DNA of 64,000 bases from an uncultured Kushneria sp. (GCF_947497025.1 NZ_CANMFC010000001.1:1-64000), one strand, 5' to 3'; positions 47,270 through 56,247 are shown, counted from the first letter of the stretch. Program-made: numbers and translations. The notes: generated from the letters alone by a model not told the origin.

Positions 47270-48274
47270 TTAGTGCTCCTGTTTCAGTCGGGCCTGAAGA
47301 AGCTTCAAAATGGCGCGCTCTTCGGGGCCTGTCAGGTCATCCTGATCAAGGGCTTCTTCGATCTGCTCCAGAAAATGTCGCAGTAACCGGCCATCCAGAT
47401 AGCTTTCGATGACACGTGGATCAATATAGCTTGCGCGAGCAATGCTGGGTGTATTGCCCAGTCGTGTGGCCACGCGCTCGACCGCTTCACGAATATATTG
47501 CTGGCTGACATCGTCACCATCGCCGATACCCAGCTCGTCCAGCGCCAGTGCTGCGATGGAAGTGCCGGCCCAGGTGCGAAAGTCCTTGGCACTGAAGCGC
47601 TCTCCCATGACGTCGTGAATGTAGTCATTGAGATCGTGGCTATCGACCCGTACCTTGCGCCCGTCATCATCAAAATACTTGAAGATTTCGTAGCCGGGGA
47701 TATCGTCGAGTTCTCCGACAATTTGTGCCAGTTTTTCATCCTCGACTACCTTGTGCTGTTGTTGGCCACTCTTGCCCTGATAGTCGAAAATCAGCTCATC
47801 GCCGTTGATGGTGAGATGGCGTGAGCGCATGGTGGTCAGCCCATAGGAGTCGTTCTGCTCGCTATAGCTGTCGTTGCCGGGGCGAAAATAGGCGGTATCC
47901 AGAAGCCTGACCATGCAGGCCAGCACCTTCTCTCGTGGCATGCCTTCGCGTGCCATGTGTTGGCCGGTAATGCGTCGCATGGTCGAGAGTCGCTGAGCGA
48001 AGTCGACGATGCGATCAAATTTCATCCGTTCACGCTGCTCTCGCCACTCGCTGTTGTAGATATATTGCTTGCGCCCGGCATCGTCTCTTCCTGTCGCATG
48101 AATGCGTGCCTCCCGGTCAAGGGTAATGGCCACGTCGCGCCAGGCCGGGGGCACGGCAAGGCTTTTGATCCACGCTCGCCACTGGCGGTCCTTCAGGGTC
48201 CGTCCGCCTTCGTCGCGATAGGTAAATCCCTTGCCGCTGCGATGGCGTGTCACGGTGGTGGCTTCTCTTGTCAT
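47270..48274 (-). CDS. Type IB DNA topoisomerase
   Basis: 334 residues, the short bacterial (poxvirus-like) form. Catalytic residues by position: Arg123, Lys168, Arg233 (KDFRTW), Asn274 and the nucleophile Tyr283 (ASYIDP). It would relax positive and negative supercoils through a 3'-phosphotyrosine. The enzyme is non-essential and patchily present in bacteria. It has no operon partner. Confidence 0.92.
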   Translation of the reverse strand: MTREATTVTRHRSGKGFTYRDEGGRTLKDRQWRAWIKSLAVPPAWRDVAITLDREARIHATGRDDAGRKQYIYNSEWREQRERMKFDRIVDFAQRLSTMRRITGQHMAREGMPREKVLACMVRLLDTAYFRPGNDSYSEQNDSYGLTTMRSRHLTINGDELIFDYQGKSGQQQHKVVEDEKLAQIVGELDDIPGYEIFKYFDDDGRKVRVDSHDLNDYIHDVMGERFSAKDFRTWAGTSIAALALDELGIGDGDDVSQQYIREAVERVATRLGNTPSIARASYIDPRVIESYLDGRLLRHFLEQIEEALDQDDLTGPEERAILKLLQARLKQEH

Positions 48275-48424
48275 GCAGGCAGGCTTCTTGGCTGGTGAAC
48301 GTTACAGAGACTCTGACTGATCATAGACGATTATCATCTGTCCGCTGCGGCGGATCCGGCGGCGCGGAGCGGGGCAGGGGCAGTGCAACCCATGGGTTTT
48401 TTTTGTAAAGTGTCGGGCCTGCCG

Positions 48425-48448
48425 CGTCACTGCCCGCCAAGAGTGACG
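48425..48448 (+). repeat. Inverted repeat upstream of the RmlD-like gene
   Basis: CGTCACT-N10-AGTGACG, perfect 7-bp arms, ending 26 nt before the ATG at 48475. It could be an operator or a 5' UTR hairpin. The palindrome AACCCATGGGTT followed by T8 lies just upstream (about 48389-48407). Confidence 0.45.
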
Positions 48449-48474
48449 TCATTTTCTGTCGGGCCGCAAAATCA

Positions 48475-49350
48475 ATGAAACTATTACTGCTTGATGCCGA
48501 TCACTGTCTTGGTCGGGCGCTCATCGATGAAAGCGACTCGCGAAGCGATGTTGAGCTGATCATTGAACGTTCCCGCCAGTGCTCCCTATCACATTTGAAG
48601 GCCCGGGCACCGGATGCCGTCATTTTTCCGCCATTACTGGATCCAGCCAGTGTCGACTACGCCGAGATTGTTGAGCATGTCGATCAGGTCGGTGCTGTCA
48701 TGACTGCCTGTCATGTCCATGGGGTGCCGCTGGTCTGGTTGGTCAGCGATCAGGTCTTTGAAGCCGGCCTGGACATGCCCATCGAGGAGAGTGTGCTGCC
48801 TTCGCCTCGCGATGAAGGCCTGCAGCGTCTGCTGGAAACAGGCAATCGAATTCGATCGACCCTGACCGAACACTTTATCGTGCGTACCGGGCCGCTGATG
48901 GCGCTGGAAGGGCACAATGCATGGCTTGCAGAGCTATTGGACGCTCTGGTGGAGGGGAGGCCCCTGCGAGCCGCAGAAGACGAGATTATCTGTCCAACGC
49001 CCGTGCAGGCCGTGGCACGTGCCATGATTGGCATTCTGGCCCAGCAGTTTTCAGGCGCCAATGCCTGGGGGACCTATCATCTTGCCGGTGTTGAGCCGGT
49101 CAGTCTTTATACCTTCCATGGCGTCGTGCGCCACCAGCTGGAAATTCAGCTGGCCAGAAGACATATCGATCTGACACTCGGCGAGATTCAGCCCTTGCAT
49201 CATCATCATGATCAGCCGCTGCGACGCGTACTCAACTGTCGTCAGATGCTTGAGACCTTTGGCGTGCATCAAAAGCCCTGGCGGCTGGCGCTGGATGCCA
49301 TGCTCGAACAGTGGTGTCAGATACGCTTTGACGAGGAGAAGGGGCCGTGA
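48475..49350 (+). CDS. Degenerate RmlD-like sugar nucleotide-binding protein
   Basis: 291 residues. The length, secondary pattern and the C-terminal YHLAG region resemble dTDP-4-dehydrorhamnose reductase (RmlD, atypical SDR). The glycine-rich loop is poor (DADHCLGR) and I see no YxxxK, so reductase activity is doubtful. HHHH occurs near residue 242. It overlaps the acyltransferase gene by 4 nt (GTGA), suggesting a joint envelope role. No strong Shine-Dalgarno precedes the ATG. Confidence 0.6.
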   Translation: MKLLLLDADHCLGRALIDESDSRSDVELIIERSRQCSLSHLKARAPDAVIFPPLLDPASVDYAEIVEHVDQVGAVMTACHVHGVPLVWLVSDQVFEAGLDMPIEESVLPSPRDEGLQRLLETGNRIRSTLTEHFIVRTGPLMALEGHNAWLAELLDALVEGRPLRAAEDEIICPTPVQAVARAMIGILAQQFSGANAWGTYHLAGVEPVSLYTFHGVVRHQLEIQLARRHIDLTLGEIQPLHHHHDQPLRRVLNCRQMLETFGVHQKPWRLALDAMLEQWCQIRFDEEKGP

Positions 49351-50099
49351 AGGCGCTACGCAGTCTTTTGTTTTATACCGGCTATCTGATGGCCATTCTT
49401 GTCAGCGCGGTTACCCTGGTGCCGCTGGCCTTTTTTCTACCGCTCAACGGCCGGTTTCGCGTCCTGAATCTTTATAATCACTTTATCGTGTTCTGGTTCA
49501 GCCTCTGCTGTGGCGTACGCTATCGTGTGGAAGGTCGTGATCACGTTCCGGACACGCCCTGCGTCCTGTTGTCCAACCATCAAAGCGAATGGGAAACCCT
49601 TTTTCTTCAGACCATCAAATCGCCCATGTGTACGGTACTTAAACAGGAACTGCTGAAAATCCCTGTTTTCGGTTGGGCGCTAAGGATGCTCAGACCCATT
49701 CCTCTGGATCGGTCAAAGCCATCACGGGCGCTCAGAATGGTCTTGAGTGAAGGTGCCGCTCGACTGGAATCCGGACTTTCCGTGCTGCTGTTTCCCGAAG
49801 GTACCCGGGTTCCCCCTGGAGAACGCCGCCGTTTCAACAAAAGCGGTGTGCATATGGCCTGCCGGGCAGGGGTACCGATACTGCCGGTGGCTCATAACGC
49901 CGGTGAGCACTGGCCAGGCAAGGGTCTGATCAAAACACCCGGGCAGATTAATGTCGTGATTGGTGAGCCCATTGCGACCAGGGGGCGCAGGCCGGATGAG
50001 GTGACCTGGGAGGTCGAGCAGTGGATCGAGCAGCAGCTCTCACGTATTTCAAGCGTGCCCAGGCCTGCCGTGGAAGAGGCCTCTGCCAGCGCCTTGTAG
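49347..50099 (+). CDS. PlsC-type 1-acylglycerol-3-phosphate acyltransferase
   Basis: 250 residues from a GTG overlapping the previous stop. An N-terminal membrane helix (about 8-34) precedes the acyltransferase motifs NHQSEWE (H-x4-E variant of H-x4-D) and FPEGTR. It would make phosphatidic acid from lysophosphatidic acid at the inner membrane. Other PlsC paralogues could exist, so I give no symbol. Confidence 0.85.
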   Translation: MKALRSLLFYTGYLMAILVSAVTLVPLAFFLPLNGRFRVLNLYNHFIVFWFSLCCGVRYRVEGRDHVPDTPCVLLSNHQSEWETLFLQTIKSPMCTVLKQELLKIPVFGWALRMLRPIPLDRSKPSRALRMVLSEGAARLESGLSVLLFPEGTRVPPGERRRFNKSGVHMACRAGVPILPVAHNAGEHWPGKGLIKTPGQINVVIGEPIATRGRRPDEVTWEVEQWIEQQLSRISSVPRPAVEEASASAL

Positions 50100-50146
50100 A
50101 GGCCGGGCAGCGGCAGGGAGCAAGAAAATGAATCTCTAAAGACATG

Positions 50147-50176
50147 AAAAAGGGCGCCCCTGTGGGCGCCCTTTTT
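50147..50176. terminator. Bidirectional terminator, acyltransferase/fabB
   Basis: AAAAAGGGCGCCC with GGGCGCCCTTTTT around a CTGT-type loop, with A and T runs on both sides. It ends both converging units. Confidence 0.93.
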
Positions 50177-50194
50177 GTGTCGATGCTGCAGCGA

Positions 50195-51421
50195 TCAGGT
50201 CGACGGGTCGGTCATTCGCTGAAAGATCAGGCAGGCATTGGTCCCACCGAATCCGAAGCTGTTGGACAGCACCCGGTCAAGGCGTACACCGTCACGACGA
50301 CTGGTCACGATATCCAGATCACTGGCTTGCGGATCGACCTCATCAATATTGGCTGACGCGCAGATGAAATCGTTTTGCATCATGAGAAGCGAGTAGATGG
50401 CTTCCTGTGCGCCGGTTGCACCCAGGGAATGTCCGGTCAGCGACTTGGTCGAGGAGATTGCGGGCACCCTGTCACCAAAGACATCACGCAGGGCCTTGAT
50501 CTCGCACATATCGCCTACCGGCGTCGAGGTGCCATGCGTATTGATATAGTCAATATCACCCTTGACGGTGGCCATTGCCTGCTGCATGCAGCGAGCGCCG
50601 CCTTCACCGGAGGGCGCGACCATATCGTGACCATCGGAATTAGCCCCGTAGCCCACGACCTCGGCATAAATTTTGGCACCGCGCGCTTTGGCATGCTCAA
50701 GTTCTTCGAGTACCAGCATGGCACCACCACCGGCGATGACGAAGCCGTCGCGGGCAGTGTCATAGGCGCGAGAGGCCTTTTCAGGGCAATCGTTATAGCT
50801 GGTGGACAGCGCACCCATGGCATCAAACAGGCAGGACAGGGTCCAGTGCTCTTCCTCGCCACCGCCGGCAAAGACGATATCCTGCTTGCCCAGCTGGATC
50901 TGTTCGACGGCACTGCCGATACAGTGCGCCGAGGTCGCGCAGGCAGAAGAGATGGAGTAGTTGATGCCCTTGATGCCAAAGGGGGTGGCCAGACATGCTG
51001 ATACGGTGCTGCCCATGGTGCGGGTTACCCGATAGGGTCCGACCCGACGCAACCCCTTTTCACGCAGGATATCGGCGGCTTCAACCTGATTGGCAGAAGA
51101 AGCGCCACCCGAACCTGCAATCAGGCCGGTGCGCACGTTGGACACGTCTTCGGGTGCAAGCCCGGCATCCTCGATGGCCTGCTGCATGGAGACATAGGCA
51201 TAGGCGGCCGCATCACCCATGAAGCGGCGCTGCTTGCGATCGACCAGAGCATCCAGGTCGATGTCTACAACACCGGCAACATGGCTTCGCATTCCGCGCT
51301 CGACATACTCTTCGCGAAAGCGAATGCCGGAACGGCCTTCCTTGAGAGATTGAAGTACCTGATGCTGATCGTTGCCCAGGCAGGAGACAATGCCCAGGCC
51401 AGTGACTACCACTCGTCGCAT
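50195..51421 (-). CDS. fabB: 3-oxoacyl-ACP synthase I
   Basis: 408 residues from the ATG at 51421 with GGGGAGG upstream; a longer frame runs into fabA. The Cys-His-His triad is Cys161 (SACATS), His296 (NTHGTS) and His331 (LTGHS), with Lys326. It elongates cis-3-decenoyl-ACP in unsaturated fatty acid synthesis. Downstream of fabA by 13 nt. Confidence 0.97.
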   Translation of the reverse strand: MRRVVVTGLGIVSCLGNDQHQVLQSLKEGRSGIRFREEYVERGMRSHVAGVVDIDLDALVDRKQRRFMGDAAAYAYVSMQQAIEDAGLAPEDVSNVRTGLIAGSGGASSANQVEAADILREKGLRRVGPYRVTRTMGSTVSACLATPFGIKGINYSISSACATSAHCIGSAVEQIQLGKQDIVFAGGGEEEHWTLSCLFDAMGALSTSYNDCPEKASRAYDTARDGFVIAGGGAMLVLEELEHAKARGAKIYAEVVGYGANSDGHDMVAPSGEGGARCMQQAMATVKGDIDYINTHGTSTPVGDMCEIKALRDVFGDRVPAISSTKSLTGHSLGATGAQEAIYSLLMMQNDFICASANIDEVDPQASDLDIVTSRRDGVRLDRVLSNSFGFGGTNACLIFQRMTDPST

Positions 51422-51434
51422 GGGAGCCTCCCCA

Positions 51435-51956
51435 TCAGAAATTCGCAGTGGAGGTGAACAGGCCAACGCGCAGATCGTTGGCTTCGTAAATATCGCGGCC
51501 ATCCACGGACAGTACGCCATCGGCGATGCCCAGGATCAGGCGGCGCGTGATCACCCGTTTGATGTGGATATGATAGGTGACCTTCTCGGCGTCCGGAAGA
51601 ATCTGTCCGGAGAACTTGACCTCGCCACATCCAAGGGCGCGGCCGCGGCCGGGATTGCCCAGCCAGCCCAGATGGAAACCTACCAGCTGCCACATGGCGT
51701 CAAGGCCCAGGCAGCCGGGCATGACAGGATCACCCGGGAAGTGACACTGGAAAAACCAGAGGTCAGGGCTAATATCCAGCTCAGCGATCAGCTCGCCCTT
51801 GCCGTATTTGCCACCCGCTTCCTGAATGTTGGTGATGCGATCCAGCATCAGCATGTTCGGTGCCGGCAGCTGTGCATTTCCAGGGCCGAAAAGCTCACCC
51901 TGACTGCATGCAAGCAGCTGATCACGGTTAAAGGAGTGTTGCGTGGTCACTGACAT
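51435..51956 (-). CDS. fabA: 3-hydroxydecanoyl-ACP dehydratase/isomerase
   Basis: 173 residues, hot-dog fold. Catalytic His72 ([12 protein letters not shown]) and Asp86 (GLDAMWQ). It makes and isomerises trans-2-decenoyl-ACP, the branch point to unsaturated fatty acids. A fabA-fabB operon is usual in pseudomonads and relatives. No FabR/DesT-type operator stands out upstream. Confidence 0.97.
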   Translation of the reverse strand: MSVTTQHSFNRDQLLACSQGELFGPGNAQLPAPNMLMLDRITNIQEAGGKYGKGELIAELDISPDLWFFQCHFPGDPVMPGCLGLDAMWQLVGFHLGWLGNPGRGRALGCGEVKFSGQILPDAEKVTYHIHIKRVITRRLILGIADGVLSVDGRDIYEANDLRVGLFTSTANF

Positions 51957-52084
51957 GTTCCGGAAATCAAAGGAATAGGTACTCCCGGGGAGGGGAGCGC
52001 GCCTAGTTTACTGATAGAGGTGGCGAAATGCACGCCAGCGCCTGTAGGCAGGCCTGCAGCCTTGGCGTCACTCTTCAGCTACGT

Positions 52085-53500
52085 TTAACTTAGTGCCTTG
52101 AAGGCTTCCAGCGCTCGTTGACGCGCCGCGCGATGATCCACCATGGGAGCCGGATAACCGGTCTGCTGACAGGTGGCGGCATCAGGCGCATGACGCTTTT
52201 TTGCGGCAACGTTTGCCAGTTCGGGCACAAACTCTGCAATAAATAGGCCTTCCGGGTCAAAGCGTCTGGACTGGGTGGTTGGATTAAAGATGCGAAAATA
52301 GGGTGATGCATCCGTCCCCGTGGAGGCCGCCCACTGCCAGCCACCGTTGTTGGCGCCCAGTTCACCATCCACAAGATGCTGTAGAAAAAACGCTTCGCCG
52401 CGTCGCCAGTCTATCAGCAGATGTTTGCTGAGAAACATGGCGGTCACCATTCGCAGGCGATTATGCATCCAGCCGGTCGTGATCAGCTGGCGCATGGCCG
52501 CATCCACCAGAGGATAACCGGTGTTGCCGTCGCACCAGCGTTGAAAGTCTTCATCGCTGTCACGCCAGACCAGAGCCTTCGTGTGTTCCTGAAAGGGCTG
52601 GTGGCAGTTGACACGGGGGAAACCGACCAGCACATGCTGATAAAATTCGCGCCAGATAATCTCGCTGATCCAGCTTTGTAGATTACTGTCACCGTCACCC
52701 AGATGCCCGCCATTTCTGGCCGCTGCAGCGTTGATGCACTGGCGCCAGGAAATCATGCCCAGCGCCAGCCAGGCCGATAGACCGCTGGTCGCCGTCATGG
52801 CCGGAAAGTCGCGCCCGCTGTCGTAGTGATGCGCTCTTTTTTGCAGAAAACGCGCCAGTCGGTCCTGTGCAGCCTCTTCTCCGGCAGGCCAGTCATCGGC
52901 ATCGATGACGGCACTGCCAGTATCAAGTTCGGGAATAGCGTCGCCTGCAACATCGTCCAGGGCAGTCTGTGCCCTGGGCGCATCAAACTGCTGAAGCTGG
53001 TCGGACCCGATATTCTTGAGCCAGGCTTTATAAAAGGGTGTAAAGACGCTGTAGTAGCGCCCATCGCCAGTCAAAAGCTCGCCTGGCGTGAAGGCGATCT
53101 GGTCGGTATAGCGATGAGTGTCCAGATCGCTTCGATGAAACTGCTCGCTGACCTGCCGGTCGCGACGTCGTTCATTGAGGCCATATTCATCGTTAAAGTG
53201 CACGGCCTCACAATCGAGCGCCAGCGCCAGCTCAAGAAGCTGCTCGGGCAGGGTGTCAAAGTGCTCGGCACTGATGATCTTCAGAGGAATATTGAGGCTT
53301 TTCAGATGCTCTGACAGCACTTCAACTCCGCGCCGCCAGAAAGCGAGCTTGTTGTCACCGTGCCCATGCTGTCGCCACTGCTGCGGGGTCCAGCAGATCA
53401 CTCCGATCACGGGCCCACGCTGCGCTGCATGGTAAAGGGCAGTATTGTCTTCACATCTCAGGTCGGTTCTAAACCAGACCAGCTGGCGCTTGCTACCCAT
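52085..53500 (-). CDS. phrB: Class I CPD photolyase
   Basis: 471 residues. An N-terminal antenna-binding Rossmann domain precedes the helical FAD domain with the WREFYQHVL and NGGWQWAASTG regions that carry electron-transfer Trp. It repairs cyclobutane dimers using blue light. It lies 67 nt after the MerR gene on the same strand, with a short hairpin between them. Confidence 0.95.
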   Translation of the reverse strand: MGSKRQLVWFRTDLRCEDNTALYHAAQRGPVIGVICWTPQQWRQHGHGDNKLAFWRRGVEVLSEHLKSLNIPLKIISAEHFDTLPEQLLELALALDCEAVHFNDEYGLNERRRDRQVSEQFHRSDLDTHRYTDQIAFTPGELLTGDGRYYSVFTPFYKAWLKNIGSDQLQQFDAPRAQTALDDVAGDAIPELDTGSAVIDADDWPAGEEAAQDRLARFLQKRAHHYDSGRDFPAMTATSGLSAWLALGMISWRQCINAAAARNGGHLGDGDSNLQSWISEIIWREFYQHVLVGFPRVNCHQPFQEHTKALVWRDSDEDFQRWCDGNTGYPLVDAAMRQLITTGWMHNRLRMVTAMFLSKHLLIDWRRGEAFFLQHLVDGELGANNGGWQWAASTGTDASPYFRIFNPTTQSRRFDPEGLFIAEFVPELANVAAKKRHAPDAATCQQTGYPAPMVDHRAARQRALEAFKALS

Positions 53501-53522
53501 TTGCCGGTTCCTTTCGCAAGCA

Positions 53523-53540
53523 ACCCGCCGTAAGGCGGGT
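53523..53540 (-). repeat. merR-phrB intercistronic hairpin
   Basis: ACCCGCC-N4-GGCGGGT, perfect arms. There is no T run on the minus side, so it likely modulates rather than stops transcription into phrB. Confidence 0.55.
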
Positions 53541-53567
53541 CGCAGTCAATCCATGACATTATCGATA

Positions 53568-54518
53568 TCAGCCATGACGAGCGGTGGCCAGTCTCAGTTG
53601 GGCGATCGCTCGGGCCGGGTCGCTGTCCAGTGCGCTCAGGTTTTCCTCATTCGTCTCACGCAGCTGCCGCGTAATGGAGCCTGCAACACGAATGGGCAGC
53701 ATGCCCTGGTAGGATGCTTGTGAAAGCTGGCGGCGAAGCCCTTCGATATCGGCTTCCATGGCGCCGGAAAGAACGATGGTTCTGGCATCCTTGCGTCGGG
53801 CGGCTTCAATAAGTTCACCGACGGGAACGGAGCCATCAAACAGGGTAATGTAAAAACCGGCGCTGCTGACAGTGAAGGCAAACAGAAGCTGCCAGAGTGC
53901 ACCGCAGCCGCCCGGAAGATAGCTCATCAAAATACGTGGCTCGGTATTTTCATGGTTGCCATGATAGAGCCGCAGGCCCAGCCGGGTTCTTAAAAATGAT
54001 TCCAGAAAACATCGCTGTGCCATGGGAGTGGCGTGATCTGCCCAGTCAGTCTCAAGACGTTCCACAACAGGTTGCCAGAGACGCGCAATGGCCGTGTTGA
54101 CTGGGTACAGACCCATGCTTCGAGTAAAAAGATTCTCGAGGCGGTTGGTATCAAACTCGGCAACAGCGTCAATGACCTCAAGGTGTTGACCTTCCCAGTC
54201 ATGATCCGATGACGCTTCTCCAGAGGAAGATACCTGGTCGCTATCCTTCGACGCCGGTGTATCGTTTGAAGCCTGATCCAGCAGTTCTCCTACCTGGCTG
54301 ACCGGAACGCCCCGATTCAGCCACTGCAGGATACGCTCGACCCGCTCGATGTCTTCGCGAGCATAAAGGCGATGCCCTTTGGGGGTACGTCTTGGCTGAA
54401 TCAATCCGTAACGGCGCTCCCATGCACGCAGCGTTACCGAATTGACACCGGTCAGGCGCGACACCTCTCTTATGGGGTAGAGCGGTCCGCCTACAGCACT
54501 TGCCACTTTCTCAGTCAT
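53568..54518 (-). CDS. MerR-family regulator with degenerate cobalamin domain
   Basis: 316 residues. An N-terminal MerR winged helix (about 13-80: SVTLRAWERRYGL) is followed by an acidic linker (85-108) and a C-terminal region shaped like the helical lid plus Rossmann domain of the B12 photoreceptors CarH/LitR. The B12 determinants are lost: the W-x9-EH lid motif reads W159-x9-Arg169-Cys170, and the E/D-x-H-x-x-G of the Rossmann part reads Gly204-Cys-Gly206-Ala-Leu-Trp209. It therefore probably cannot bind adenosylcobalamin. Such B12-less homologues in pseudomonads work with a separate LOV protein. It lies beside phrB, which it probably regulates. AGGAGG at 54530-54535. Confidence 0.85.
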   Translation of the reverse strand: MTEKVASAVGGPLYPIREVSRLTGVNSVTLRAWERRYGLIQPRRTPKGHRLYAREDIERVERILQWLNRGVPVSQVGELLDQASNDTPASKDSDQVSSSGEASSDHDWEGQHLEVIDAVAEFDTNRLENLFTRSMGLYPVNTAIARLWQPVVERLETDWADHATPMAQRCFLESFLRTRLGLRLYHGNHENTEPRILMSYLPGGCGALWQLLFAFTVSSAGFYITLFDGSVPVGELIEAARRKDARTIVLSGAMEADIEGLRRQLSQASYQGMLPIRVAGSITRQLRETNEENLSALDSDPARAIAQLRLATARHG

Positions 54519-54540
54519 GGTAAAGAGAGCCTCCTTCGCA

Positions 54541-54640
54541 GTTCCTGCTAACAGGAACGTGGATGCCTTTGGAACAACCCACGTTGCGAAAATGAGCTAT
54601 TCGACCTGCATGCATGATGGCGTTGGCCATCATGGTCGAA
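54541..54640 (-). promoter_or_regulatory. Structured leader upstream of the MerR gene
   Basis: Three perfect inverted repeats in the presumed 5' UTR. Hairpin 1: TTCGACC...GGTCGAA closing CATGATGGC-GTTG-GCCATCATG (54600-54640). Hairpin 2: AACGTGG-N16-CCACGTT (54556-54585). Hairpin 3: GTTCCTG-CTAA-CAGGAAC (54541-54558), 5 nt from the Shine-Dalgarno. Hairpins 2 and 3 share 54556-54558 and cannot both form fully. No B12-box (GCCACTG) is seen, so it is not a cobalamin riboswitch. Confidence 0.55.
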
Positions 54641-54652
54641 CAAATAAATTTA

Positions 54653-54691
54653 ACCTGTGTATAGCAAGAGTGTAGCAGTATTTGCACAGGT
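54653..54691 (-). promoter_or_regulatory. Candidate merR promoter inside an inverted repeat
   Basis: ACCTGTG (54653-54659) and CACAGGT (54685-54691) are perfect 7-bp arms. Between them, on the minus strand, is an extended -10 (TGCTATACA) with a weak TGCAAA -35 at 17 nt. Confidence 0.45.
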
Positions 54692-54720
54692 GTTGTACGT
54701 CAAACTTCACTGTGTACAAC
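54692..54720 (-). promoter_or_regulatory. GTTGTAC-N15-GTACAAC candidate operator
   Basis: Perfect 7-bp arms at 54692-54698 and 54714-54720, directly upstream of the candidate merR promoter and overlapping the 3' end of the chelatase gene. LitR/Ppl-type MerR regulators are known to use TGTACA-like half-sites. Confidence 0.5.
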
Positions 54721-55090
54721 TGCTGTCACGCTGGTTCTCCGCAACGATTGAAACGACCACATCTGCAAACGATGGATGCTGGCCCACCGGGTCCAGAAGG
54801 GTCAGCGAAAGCTCAGGGTGTTCCTGATGCAGGGCGTCCAGCTGTTTCGGCACGTCCTCGCGCAGGTGGCGTCCTGCGGCAAAAAAGAGTGGCAGGATAT
54901 CGATATTGTTAAACCCCTCGGCGTGCAGCTCTGCGACCACGTTTTCGATCAGCGGCTCACAGAGTTCCATATAGGCCAGTCGAACCGGCGTTGTCATGCG
55001 TTCCTTGAGGCGCTGTTCCAGTGTTTCGAAAGGCGCCTGCCAGCGGCTGTCCGTGGAGCCATGGGCCAGTACGATCAGTGCAGTTGTCAT
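54707..55090 (-). CDS. CbiX-type sirohydrochlorin chelatase
   Basis: 127 residues, single-domain class II chelatase. Metal/acid-base His are in LAHGS near the N-terminus and in FFAAGRHLREDVP. It would insert cobalt or iron into sirohydrochlorin, for B12 or sirohaem. Its stop codon region lies inside the candidate operator. It lies 63 nt after the flavoprotein gene, probably one transcript. Confidence 0.85.
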   Translation of the reverse strand: MTTALIVLAHGSTDSRWQAPFETLEQRLKERMTTPVRLAYMELCEPLIENVVAELHAEGFNNIDILPLFFAAGRHLREDVPKQLDALHQEHPELSLTLLDPVGQHPSFADVVVSIVAENQRDSSCTQ

Positions 55091-55153
55091 GTCAGTATCA
55101 TTCCTGAATCATCAAAATGTTGAATTGGCCGGTCACGCTGGCGGCGGGCGTCT

Positions 55154-56155
55154 TCATGCGCGGCAAAGCGCCTGTGCCAGTCGGTTGCCCGATTGCCAGG
55201 CCGCCTCGACGCGGCCATCGATGCACCAGTCGCCGCAAAGGGATAGCCCCTTTGACATGTCGACAAGATAGCCTGCGGTGTGTTCTGTCGGCCGGCGAGG
55301 CTGGGCATATCGCCACCGATGGGCGCCCTGCGCTTTAACCGCCGGCAGCGGTACGGGGTAGCACTGCCGAAAGGCCTCGATCATTTCATCAGCCACCTGG
55401 TCGGGGTCGGCTTCAAGGTGTCTGTCAGACCAGTCATCATTGGCCAGAAGCGTGATGCGTTCACCTCCATGCTGCCCGGGGCGAGTCTGGTTGCGTGCGG
55501 CCCAGCGCAGCATCGGTGATGTCTTCAGAAAAGCGCCCTGCCAGGTATCGATGCCTTCCGGCATGGCCAGAGTGTCCTCGAACCGCACCCAGGTACTCCA
55601 GCAGGAGGACATCCCGGGCAGGGGCAGCAGCGATGTCGCGACCTCGTGCAGAAGCTGCGCTGCCTGAGGTGCCGGGATGGCCACGATGACATGATCAAAC
55701 CCTGACCAGAGCCGACCGTTCTGATCCTCCAGTCTCCAGGTCGAACCTGTGCGCGTTATCGACGTGATGCGTACCTGCTGGTGTATTTCCAGCGATTCGG
55801 CCAGTGCATCGGTCAGGGCTGCCATGGAGGGCACCCCTGAGTATCTGGGATGTTCGGGGTGCCGTGACTGCCATTGACCGTCGACATGACAGGCCATGAG
55901 GTCCGGCCACCGTGCCACAACACCCAGCTTTTCGCAGTGTGTGATGACCTTCGCAAAGTCGGGGTCACGCACCGTGAAATACTGGGCGCCCAGATCGAAC
56001 AGGCCGTGCGCGTTGCAGCGTGATGACATTCGCCCGCCGGGACGGCGGCCCTTGTCAAAAATTTGTACACTCCTTCCCGCCTGCTGCAGTGCGCGTGCAG
56101 CAGCCAGCCCGGCCATGCCGGCGCCGACAACGGCTATATTGTGCAAGAAGTCCAC
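55154..56155 (-). CDS. Renalase-like FAD-dependent amine oxidoreductase
   Basis: 333 residues. The N-terminal dinucleotide fold GAGMAGLAAAR is followed by KGRRPGGRMSSR, and a C-terminal FAD segment has LCGDWCIDGRVEAAW. The family oxidises aberrant dihydro-NAD(P) isomers or unknown amines. Renalase-like genes commonly adjoin phr/merR in pseudomonads. It diverges from the SDR gene across 195 bp. Confidence 0.8.
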   Translation of the reverse strand: MDFLHNIAVVGAGMAGLAAARALQQAGRSVQIFDKGRRPGGRMSSRCNAHGLFDLGAQYFTVRDPDFAKVITHCEKLGVVARWPDLMACHVDGQWQSRHPEHPRYSGVPSMAALTDALAESLEIHQQVRITSITRTGSTWRLEDQNGRLWSGFDHVIVAIPAPQAAQLLHEVATSLLPLPGMSSCWSTWVRFEDTLAMPEGIDTWQGAFLKTSPMLRWAARNQTRPGQHGGERITLLANDDWSDRHLEADPDQVADEMIEAFRQCYPVPLPAVKAQGAHRWRYAQPRRPTEHTAGYLVDMSKGLSLCGDWCIDGRVEAAWQSGNRLAQALCRA

Positions 56156-56227
56156 GAAAGCCTCAAATTGTCTGAAGGGGAAAGGCCCCCGACATCTTCG
56201 GGGTGCCGGGCGCTGTCCGGATAAATC

Positions 56228-56247
56228 TTGTACGTTATATGTACCAA
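56228..56247. promoter_or_regulatory. TTGTAC-N8-type repeat in divergent region
   Basis: TTGTAC (56228-56233) and GTACCAA (56241-56247) resemble the half-sites of the 54692-54720 repeat, with shorter spacing. A TTGACG (56255-56260) with CAGATT at 17 nt lies just downstream, a weak plus-strand promoter for the SDR gene. Confidence 0.4.

Noticed and set aside
54519..54720. Cobalamin riboswitch in the MerR leader
   Set aside because: No B12-box and no four-way core. The hairpins do not match the class.
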